From Euphorbia lathyris (Eukaryota; Streptophyta; Magnoliopsida; Malpighiales; Euphorbiaceae): 64,000 bases of DNA. The translations under genes and the position numbers were made by a program. How positions within the stretch are numbered: the stretch's first letter is position 1; each line of letters starts with the position of its first letter. Of the stretch, positions 55,380 to 64,000 are shown piece after piece. Below the pieces are notes generated by a model, which saw nothing but the letters and a program-made list of their open reading frames with translations, was not told the DNA's origin and searched no databases. Location: NCBI RefSeq assembly GCF_963576675.1, contig NC_088916.1, positions 80,183,501 through 80,247,500 on the forward strand. The letters are read 5' to 3'.

Positions 55380-55790
55380 AGAAAGAGAAATTTTTAGAAA
55401 TTGTGATTTTGGAAAATAAAAAACGTAATTACATAGAAAATGTAATTCTAAATAATTTTAATTTTTGAACATTTTCATTTTAAGATTATCAATGATCATT
55501 TTGAGACGTTAATAAATTTAATATTCATAGTGTTAGAAAGTGCAAAACTAAATGGTGGTGAAGCTCTTAGCCTGTTGGTTGAGAGCTTATCTATGACTCA
55601 TAAGCCTAGATGTCATGGGTTCGAATCACATGGGATGGGTTATAGGTTTTTTTTCATCTTTAATGTAATTTTCTTTTGTTTAATATAAATGCATTACGCA
55701 CAACTTTTTACAAAATAAAAAGAAAAGTGTAAGACTAAATGACATTATTAAAATTTAGTAATCATTTAGTGGGAATGATATAATTTACCC
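55380..55790. mobile_element. degraded family-A-like MITE carrying a SINE
   Basis: 'aaattgtgattttggaaaat' and 'ttttgaacattttcattttaag' are family A core text. The SINE at 55555-55726 interrupts its right arm. Confidence 0.5.
55555..55726 (+). mobile_element. tRNA-derived SINE, family 3
   Basis: Box A-like TGGTTGAGAGC and box B GGGTTCGAATC ~45 bases apart, then a T-rich body and an A-rich end. A 15-bp duplication with two changes flanks it (gtgcaaaactaaatg at 55540-55554, gtgtaagactaaatg at 55727-55741). Older than family 1 by the worn duplication. Confidence 0.72.
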
Positions 55791-55893
55791 TAAAGTTTAA
55801 ATTAAACTATAACTTAACATTTAAAAATTAGTGGGAATGATATAATTTACCCTAAAGTTTAAATTAAATTATAACTTTTTTAATTAAATTAAA
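55768..55893. repeat. 62-bp tandem duplication
   Basis: 'agtgggaatgatataattta' and the following ~40 bases occur twice in a row (from 55768 and from 55830), almost identical. Confidence 0.82.
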
Positions 55894-55899
55894 ATAAAT

Positions 55900-56355
55900 T
55901 ATAACTTAACATTTAAAAATTAGGCATGTTTAAAAAAAAAATAGGCCAATTTTTATCGTTATTAACGATCTAAGATATACTGTAACATATCAAAAATAGT
56001 ATACACACTTATAAAAAAATTATCTCGTACTTTGACTAAATTAACGATAAATATATATACGGTATTTTTTCCATATATATATATACATTTTTTTTATCTA
56101 TTACTGATAACATGATGAAGTATGAAAAAAACGAAATTCATGCCTAAATATGGTATAACTATATAATTATAGTAAAAGGTAAAATTAATCAATTTTATAA
56201 ATATTATTTAAAAAAAAAACATGCTTCATTTTTTAGAGTAAAATGTAAAATTAATCAATAAAAAGGTCTAGTTAGAGGCATAATTGTTAGTTAGAGGCAT
56301 AATTGTTAGAGATAAAACTGTTATTTAGCTGCCGACATTTGGGGTCCCTGAACTT
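55900..56355. other. AT-rich spacer
   Basis: Worn repeat text with 'gataaaactgtta' and A/T runs. No gene. Confidence 0.35.
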
Positions 56356-56359
56356 CAAG

Positions 56360-56878
56360 GGGTAAATTACATCCATGGCCACTGGACTTTATCTATTTTA
56401 ACATTGTGGTCACTGAACTTCAATTTTTAACGGTATAATTACTAAACTTTACACTTTTTAACATTTATGGTCAATAAACTTTAACCAAGTCCATAAAATG
56501 ACCGTTAACGACCTCAAAATAAAAATATTCAACATTAAAGTTGTTCAGAACGACATTTACCATGAAACCACATTTTTTATTTTTCAAAATCACATTTTTT
56601 GGAGCTTTTTCTCTCTAAAAATTCACTCTCTCTCCTAATCAAACAACATATAAAATAAATGACCTCAAAATGAAAATTTTCAAGAATTAAAGTTCTTTAA
56701 AATATTATTAACTCTTCGATTTTTATTTATTTTCAGCCCGTCAGCGGTCGTTTTGAGGCGTTGAGTGTCCACCGGTGTTAAAAAGTGTAAAATTCAGTGG
56801 CCATACTGTTAAAAATTAAAGTTCAGTGGTCACAATGTTAAATGGATAAAGTTCAGTGGCCATAGGTGTAATTTACCC
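56360..56878. mobile_element. MULE-like MITE, family A, copy 3
   Basis: 'gggtaaattacatccatggcc' to '..ggccataggtgtaatttaccc', with the same core as 11568-12628. Flanking duplication not clear. Confidence 0.75.
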
Positions 56879-57116
56879 TCCCTTAAAGATACTACGTCAG
56901 CGCTGACCTACTACTGGGATATAATCGTAATTATTATATATAATATTGGGCTTTTCGGGATTTTTACTGCCCCGCCAAAACAAAGAACAAAGCTGCTGAT
57001 GGGCCCATTCAATTGAATCAGTGGACTTGAGTCACGATGGGCCGGACATGTGACTCTTATTTTCAAGCCCAACCCGTCAAATTATAGTTTTTGAGACTTT
57101 TTTACATATGTTTAAC

Positions 57117-57296
57117 CAGTTGCGTTCACATGAACCCTGATGACCACGTAAATTTGATCATTCACCGTTAGATCTAGACGGATTAAAATTCTAAGGTAGA
57201 GATTCAAAACATCCTAAGGCTTATATTTAATCCGTCTAGATCTAACGGTGAATGATCAAATTTACGTGGTCATCAGGGTCCATGTGAACGCAACTG
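57117..57296. mobile_element. foldback MITE with 10-bp TSD
   Basis: A 180-bp near-perfect palindrome: 'cagttgcgttcacatg' to 'catgtgaacgcaactg', each arm ~75 bp, with 'ccgttagatctagacgg' inside. Perfect duplication tatgtttaac at 57107-57116 and 57297-57306. Related to 3247-3428. Confidence 0.85.
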
Positions 57297-57341
57297 TATG
57301 TTTAACTATAAAATTACAGTTAAATCATATCATAAAATTTA

Positions 57342-57933
57342 GGGTTAAGGTGCAAAAATACCCTTAACATTTTAGGTCAGGAGCAATTTTACTCCCAACG
57401 TCTAAAATGGTGCAATTTTATCCCTAATGTTGGAAGCCAAGAGCAATTTTACCCATAAAGTTGATAAATTGGGTCAATTTGAGAAATAATTCATCAAACT
57501 GTCTTCTCGGTCATGAATCTTGTCATCTACACTTCACACATGCATTATTTTATCAGTAACAAATCACAAACATATGTTGGGATGTGAAAAAATAAGAAAA
57601 AAATATTAAAAATAAACTGTCTTTTGTATGAATTAAACAAAAAAAAAATTCAAAAAATTCACCGAATTTATAAATATTAATCTCCAATTTTATTATTAAA
57701 TTACCAAAAATATTATATCGTTTTTTAGAACAAATTGATATGCAATTGGTGCAAAACAAAGAAAAAAAATGACTGTATTTTATAATAGTGTCTGAAATTG
57801 ATCCAATTTATCAACGTTAGGGGTAAAATTGCTCTTGGCTACAAACATTATGGGTAAAATTGCAATATTTTAGACGTTAGGGGTAAAATTGCTCCTGACC
57901 CAAAACGTTAGGGGTATTTTTGCACCTTAACCC
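57342..57933. mobile_element. MULE-like MITE, family B, copy 5
   Basis: 'gggttaaggtgcaaaaatacc' to '..ggtatttttgcaccttaaccc', with perfect 9-bp duplication taaaattta (57333-57341 and 57934-57942). Confidence 0.85.
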
Positions 57934-57942
57934 TAAAATTTA

Positions 57943-58575
57943 ATTCTCACAAGATCGTAACCCTATTCCCATACTTTAGGATTTTGCTTCTTTTCACCAT
58001 GCACATTCTTCCCCTTGTTGGGACCTCCTTTACTAAACCTCCGAGGAGCTATTTTTTCAATTTTGCTTGAAGAAGATGGAGTTGTTTCTCACGAAGACAA
58101 AGGCTTGCGGGAATTATTTCACCTAAAGGATTCCTTAAAATTGAAAAAACGAAATAATGAAGAAAGTAACTTGCTATTACTATTTGAAGCTCTTCACTCA
58201 GGATGAAATAACTAAAGATTACAAAAAGGGAAAATCGAAATACCCTCAAAAATTCTTTTTATTGATTATGCGGGTAGGCGAAAGGTTGTCATAAATATGA
58301 AGCACTCACTCAAACAATGATGCACATTGGGACTGTTAGATCACCCATCTACTCTAATTTAGCTTGAAATATTGCGGTTACATGTGTCAAGCTTCAAGTA
58401 GAGTCATCAAAGCGGTCATCATGGTGCCTACTAGGAAGACAGTTGCACGCCTACCCATAGTCACAATGGCATCATATGTAACCATCCACCACAGGAAATT
58501 TACGGATCACACATCAAAAGGTTCAATCATTTTTTCATTCCTCCAGGTTTGAATAAATAAAGTCTTATTGACACT
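57943..58575. other. unrecognised stretch with short frames
   Basis: Frames at 58015-58206 (+, 63 codons), 58364-58552 (+, 62 codons) and 58049-58249 (-). Their translations show no domain I recognise. The text is less repetitive than its neighbours and may be part of an old retroelement linked to 58580-59110. Confidence 0.3.
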
Positions 58576-58579
58576 TCTT

Positions 58580-59110
58580 GGATACGAAGCCCTAAAATAA
58601 TTTTTGGAGTCTGGGCGAGACATCTGATAACATAAGAAATATTGTTAAACCATATGTCGCCATTCTAGACAGACAGGAACATTCGGAGCACGGGAAACCG
58701 CTAGACTCAGCCAACATGAATACCACCTTTCCTTTACTATCTGGACCAATATGAAGATCTCTACATCCTATTCGGACTACATCCCACCAGGATCACCTAG
58801 AATCAAAGCAGTCTAGAAACAGGTAGGATCCAACTTATCTAAACAATCTTCCGAGGACTCCTAGGACAGTAATTCCCTTTAAATACGCCTAAATATCACA
58901 CAATTAAGATACATACTCATATTCTATGCAATTACTCTCAAATTTCTCAATACTCTATCATATACATCACTAACTTAGGTATCATAGTCGAGTTGCCTTT
59001 CAACGGGTTTCCTCTGACTATCTTTCTGTCTTACCTCAAACACCAGAAAGATCTTGTTACTTATCGGAGTATTGGATCACAGAATCCTCTAATTACATCC
59101 TTATCATTTC
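58580..59110 (+). mobile_element. LTR-like retroelement remnant
   Basis: GC-richer block with 'ctttaaatacgcctaaatatc' as a TATA-like start and 'catcactaacttaggtatcatagtcgag' downstream, similar in layout to 52800-53260. Suggests an old Ty3-type LTR. No partner found. Confidence 0.4.
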
Positions 59111-59342
59111 GAAAGCTTTAAGCTACTATTTGAAGTTAAGTTCTTTGAAATGTTTAATGTTGTGACATTTTTTTTCATTTTTAAAATTCCTTTTATATGT
59201 TTTAGAAAAAATGTTCCTTTTATATATTTCAAATCACAACAAATTTTGCAAAGTTAACGAAAGTTTATTTGGTTGCAAAGCTAACCATCTTTAACTTTTC
59301 AATTGATATGAGTGGCTCTTAAATTTCGATGGTTGCGACTTA

Positions 59343-59604
59343 ATTCCTTCGTTTCATAATATTTATCTTTTTAGAGAACATTTTTTTTCATAATATATGA
59401 TATTTTGATTCAATCCATGCACATTAATTGATTTTTACTAAATATACCCTTATTTAAGTTGTCTTTTTATTTTATGAATAGTTAAAAATTAATTAATAAA
59501 TGCAATTAATACAAGGGTAATAAAGTCTTTTTAGTTAGAATTAATTACATTTCTTAATTCATGTGCATTAACCTTAAAAGATAAATATTATGGAACAGAT
59601 GGAG
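59343..59604. mobile_element. Stowaway-like MITE
   Basis: 'ttccttcgtttcataatattt' and '..aatattatggaacagatggag' are inverted, with TA on both sides. Same class as 55115-55374. Confidence 0.62.
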
Positions 59605-59629
59605 TAGAAAAGAAGAGATTTGATCATAC

Positions 59630-60135
59630 ATTATTGAAATTTATTATACAAATAGTTATTGAACTTTGAAGCCAGTTTCAAAAAGTCAATCGACTTTATT
59701 TTGTTTCAATAAAATCATTATTTTTTTGTATTTCAATAAAATCATTAACAATTTCAAACATGAAAAGTCACTGGAATAATGATGTGACAACCATATTAGA
59801 AAAAACTTACTTTTACTCATAACATGGCAGCCACATTTCTCACGTGGCAGTAAAAAATATTTTTTTTTATGTCATATAACAGTTTGAAGCAGTTGAATTA
59901 AGTAAATAAAAAATAGTGATGTGACAACCACGTTTGAAATGATTGATTCTTACATATGACATGACAACCACATAACAAAAAAAAATAAATATTTTTTTAC
60001 ATATTTTTTGTCATGTCGTTGTCATGTCATACGTATGAATCAGTCATTTCTAATGTGAATATCACATCACTATTTCAATTATTTTTTCTGCCTGAAATTG
60101 TTGGAATGACTTTGTTGCAATAAAATGAAAAATCA
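59630..60135. mobile_element. MITE, family D copy cut by a Copia insertion
   Basis: 'ttattgaactttgaagccag', 'tttgtttcaataaaatcatt' and 'gttggaatgactttgttgc' correspond to the element at 31034-31550. Its right terminus is lost at the edge of the Tnt1-like LTR near 60160. Confidence 0.55.
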
Positions 60136-60159
60136 ATTTTTTTTTCTAAAAAAAAAAAT

Positions 60160-60884
60160 TGCGCACAATGCGCTTACATTAAAGAAGAAAGAAAAATCCC
60201 CACCAGACCCGTGAAGGACCCAAAAGACGGGTTACCAATAACACGCGGAATACGAATAACAACACCACAATGATCAATCTCACAAACAATCAACCAAAAC
60301 ACAACCCAAGTTCCAAATCAAAACAGCAACAATAACCGCAAGGATAGAAATCTAAACCACAATCAACAACACAAGATTTATACGTGGAAAACCTCTTCGG
60401 TGTGAAGAGTAAAAACCACGGGACGTTTGAGGAGTCCACCCTACTTCTCTTATTATGATAAAATTGAGGGCAAAACAAACCCAACAAAGTTCTTACAAAA
60501 GGTTTATAACCCACCAACAATCATGAAACAATAAGAGATTTTAAGAAGTAGAAAATACCACAAAAGAACAAAGAATCTGCCAGCAAACTGATCCCTATAC
60601 GAACAGCCCTTAACGACCTCCAAATCCAATCTCCAACGGTCAAAGTGAGGATAAAGATGTTAAGAAGGTTGTGTCCAAAAATCACGCAATTGTGACGGTC
60701 GGATCTCAAGATATCGCCGAATTCGTGGGACTGCTCAAGAAAAAGAAATGCTGATTTCGGATTTCACTTTTGTGGTGGCTACTCTCTCTTTCTTTCTTGC
60801 TTAAAGACTCTAAAAATAACCCTTAAATACCTAGGGTTAAACCACACAAATAAATGGGCCTAAAAATGGGCTGGACCCATAACA
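60160..60884 (-). repeat. 3' LTR of the Tnt1/Tork-like Copia element
   Basis: Right edge TGTTATGGGTCC (minus strand) at 60884, directly after the polypurine tract GGAGGGGGAGAT. Left edge probably TGCGCA at ~60160, giving ~725 bp. That edge is uncertain because the 5' LTR is outside the window. A TATA-like TATTTAAGGG lies near 60822-60831 on the minus strand. Confidence 0.75.
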
Positions 60885-60900
60885 ATCTCCCCCTCCAGCC
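60885..60900 (-). other. polypurine tract of the Tnt1-like element
   Basis: Minus strand CTGGAGGGGGAGAT immediately before the 3' LTR, the usual plus-strand primer site. Confidence 0.8.
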
Positions 60901-60929
60901 CAACACGGAGAGGAAGAAACACAAATTCT

Positions 60930-63900
60930 TCAATTTTTGAATCTCATCCCGGAGAGCTTACTACAAAGCTCGAGCTTACTTCCGGGAACCACCTTGGTTA
61001 ACATGTCTGCTGCATTTTTATCTGTGTGGACTTTCTTTAACAATAATTCTTTCTCTTCAATCACATTCCGTAACCAATGATATCTAATATCAATGTGCTT
61101 AGTACGAGCATGATACATGGTATTCTTGCTCAAGTCCATAGCACTCTGACTGTTACAGAATGTCACATACTCACATTGCTTCAAACCCAACTCTTGAAGA
61201 AACCTCTTCAGCCAAATCATCTCCTTACACGCTTCCACAGCTGCTATATACTCTGCCTCAGTAGTGGACAATGCTACACACTTTTGTAGCTTGGATTGCC
61301 ATGAAATGGCTCCCCCTGAAAATGTAAACACATAACCTGAGGTAGACTTTCTATTATCAAGATCACCAGCCATATCTGCATCTGTATATCCCTCAAGAAT
61401 CGGTTTGCCACCTCCATAACACAAACTCAATTTGGAAGTACCACGCAAATATCTGAAAATCCACTTAACAGCTTCCCAATGAACCTTACCCGGATTGGAT
61501 AAGTATCTACTCACCAAACCAACAGCCTGTGCAATATCTGGTCTAGTACAAACCATATCATACATCAAAGAACCAACAACAGATGAATAAGGAACAGAAG
61601 ACATACTTGCTTTTTCTTCATCTGACTTAGGACAAGCTCTATTACTCAACTTGAAATGAGCTGCTAAAGGTGTATTAACAGGCTTGGCATTCTTCATATT
61701 GAACCTTTCAAGTACACGTTCAATATACTTTTCTTGTGATAACCACAACTTTCCAGCTTTCCTATCACGAACTATCTCCATGCCTAAGATCTGCTTAGCT
61801 GGACCCAAGTCTTTCATGTCAAATGACTTGGACAAATCCTTCTTTAAGTTGGAAATCATCTCTGCATCTTGTCCAACTATCAACATATCATCCACATATA
61901 AAAGAAGGATAAAAAATTTACCTCTAGGAAAATTTCTAAAATACACACAAGGATCTGCTGAAGTTCTATTATAACCATTCTTTGTCATCAAAGAATCAAA
62001 CTTCTGATACCATTGCCTTGGTGCCTGTTTGAGCCCATAAAGACTCTTCTTCAACTTACAAACAAGCTTTTCTTTTCCCTTCTCTTCAAACCCTTCAGGT
62101 TGCTCCATATATATCTCCTCATGCAAATTACCATGCAAGAAAGCAGTTTTCACATCAAGCTGCTCCAACTCCAAATCAAGACTTGCAGCTAAACCCAAAA
62201 CAGTTCTTATAGATGTCGTCTTGACAACAGGAGAGAAGATCTCATCAAAATCAATGCCCTTCTTCTGATTGCAACCCTTTACCACCAATCTGGCTTTGCG
62301 CTTCACTATCTTGTCACCATCTTTTTTGTTCTTGAAAACCCATCTATTTTTCAAGACCTTATTACCTTTAGGAGGCTTCACAAGCACATATGTCTCATTC
62401 TTTTTCAAGGAATCCATCTCTTCCTTCATAGCATCAAGCCAAAGATTTTTGTCTTTACTAGACAACACTTCTTCAAAGTTCTCTGGCTCCCCCTCATCAG
62501 TGACAAGAATAAACTCCGAGCTTGGATATTTTGTAGAAGGTTTTCTTTCTCTAGTTGACCTTCGAATCAGTGTTTCTTCCACCAAAGGAGCTGGCTGCTC
62601 CCCCTGCTCATGAACATCCTCTACATCATTCTGATTATCATGTGGAGCATCATCAAATTCTGGTACACCATCACCATCATTATCAAATTCTGGTGCATCA
62701 CCATCTTCATTTGGTTGTACCTCCTCAACACCATCAAGTGTTGCTTCAACATTCTCATTTGTTGGCTGCTCAACAGGAATAGGAGTAGAAACAGAAGACA
62801 CATCAGTAGTATCAAAAGACAATGTAGGAGTAGAATTGTACCTTGTACTTAGAAGTTCTGCACCCATCTCATGCTCAAAGAATACTACATCTTTGCTTCT
62901 AACTACCTTCTTCTTCTCTGGATCATAGAGTCTAAAACCATATTCCTCATCACCATAGCCAATAAATACACAAGGATTAGTCTTGGAATCAAGCTTTGAT
63001 CTCTATTCTTTTGGCACATGTATGTATGCCTTACATCCAAAGACTCTCAAATGTGAATATGAAGGATCTCTACCCTTCCATGATCTCTCGGGTATCTCAA
63101 GGCCAAGAGGAATTGATGGTGAACGGTTGATCAAGTACACTGAAGTATTAACAGCTTCAGCCCAAAATGTCTTTGGAAGATTAGACATTCTAAGCATACA
63201 TCTCACTTTCTCCACAATTGTTCTGTTCATTCTCTCTGCTACACCATTGTGTTGAGGGGTGTCGGGCACAGTTTTTACATGTCTAATTCCATGGTGTGAA
63301 CAATAATTCTCAAATTCTTTAGAAGTGTACTCACCACCATTGTCAGAACGAAGACACTTCAATTTTCTTTCTGTCTCCCTTTCTACCATGACATGAAACT
63401 TCTTGAAAGTTTCAAACACTTCACTCTTTGTCTTCAACATGTAAACCCAAGTTTTCCGAGTAGCATCATCAATAAAAGTGACAAAATATTTACTGCCACC
63501 AAGAGACTCCACCTCTAAAGGACCACAAACATCAGAGTGTATCAACTCCAACTTTCCTTCCTTCTTTGTAGACTTCTTAGAAAAGGAAGCTCTATGTTGC
63601 TTTCCTGCTAAGCAATAATCACAAGGGTCAAAAGAAACAGATTTATCAACAGGAATAAGAGATTTACCTGCCAAAAGCTTTAACCCTTTATCTGTCATGT
63701 GTCCCAATCTTCTATGCCACAAATTTGGAGAGTTCTTTTCTTCAACTGCATTTAGCTCACCAAAACATACATTTAAGTATGTTTTATACAAAGAACAACA
63801 CAACTCGCCACGAGCAACTGTCAATGAACCCTTGGACAATCTCCATTTGCCATCTCCAAAGGTATGTCTGAATCCTTCTTGATCAAGAACATTTGCAGAC

Positions 63901-63989
63901 AACAAGTTAAGGCGTAAATCGGGAATATGGCGCACATTCTTCAATACAAGCATGCACCCAACACTTGTCTTCACCCGAATATCACCCAT
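60930..63989 (-). pseudogene. Tnt1/Tork-like Copia pol, one internal stop
   Basis: A single reading frame on the minus strand, entering from beyond the window. Order: pre-integrase zinc region LWHRRLGHM...CDYC; integrase core IHSDVCGPLEVES, FVTFIDDATRK, LRSDNGGEYTS, TPQHNGVAERMNR; then an in-frame TAG at 63003-63005. The frame then continues FIGYGDEEYGFRLYDPEKKK, an acidic linker, reverse transcriptase (VKTAFLHGNLHEEIYM, LLYVDDMLIVG), and RNase H (GYTDADMAGDLDNRKSTSGY), ending GSKLELCSKLSGMRFKN. Motif order and wording match the Tnt1/Tork lineage. Apart from that one stop, no other lesion is visible in the window. Confidence 0.92.
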
Positions 63990-64000
63990 GCCAACAATGC

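Noticed and set aside
1..64000. CRISPR arrays, operons, phage or bacterial systems
   Set aside because: Introns, LTR elements and MITEs show plant nuclear DNA. The direct repeats seen are transposon modules or tandem duplications.

Overview
This is a eudicot nuclear window. It is AT-rich, has intron-containing genes, and is crowded with plant transposons: Copia, TRIM, RTE and L1-like LINEs, tRNA-derived SINEs, Mutator-like, hAT-like and Stowaway-like MITEs. The species cannot be named from sequence alone.

The only host genes I can support are three tandem, minus-strand paralogs of the cinnamoyl-CoA-reductase-like (CCR-like, AtCRL1/At2g33590-type) extended short-chain dehydrogenases. Gene C (54023 to 46388) has six exons that join into an uninterrupted 321-aa frame. 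Gene B (38122 to 23296) also has six exons and a 318-aa frame, but its introns are swollen to nearly 15 kb, mainly by a young Copia element in intron 4. Gene A (19667 to 12844) is a pseudogene: a TRIM solo LTR sits in exon 1, exons 3 and 4 are missing, and exon 5 carries an insertion with a stop and a frameshift. Intron positions and phases agree between the copies, so the cluster arose by tandem duplication.

Layout. 1-12.8 kb: TE graveyard (TRIM LTRs, hAT and MULE MITEs, an RTE LINE tail, a SINE). 12.8-19.7 kb: pseudogene A with nested MITEs. 19.8-23.2 kb: MITEs, including a MULE-like element that holds both a SINE and a truncated LINE. 23.3-38.1 kb: gene B. 38.1-40.2 kb: promoter side of gene B, an AT microsatellite and nested MITEs. 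40.2-44.7 kb: an organelle-like block with a broken plastid ycf4, degraded Copia gag/integrase pieces, and a 1.57-kb Mutator-like element with 9-bp target duplications. 46.4-54.0 kb: gene C, whose TATA box was duplicated by a LINE-type retroposon insertion. 54.3-60.1 kb: MITEs, a SINE and LTR-like remnants. 60.2-64.0 kb: the 3' part of a Tnt1/Tork-like Copia element that runs off the window.

Genes B and C keep the Rossmann nucleotide-binding motif and the Ser/Tyr/Lys catalytic residues, so both probably encode active NADPH-dependent reductases; their substrate cannot be read from the sequence. All exon joins, target duplications and LTR comparisons were read by eye; no database search was run.
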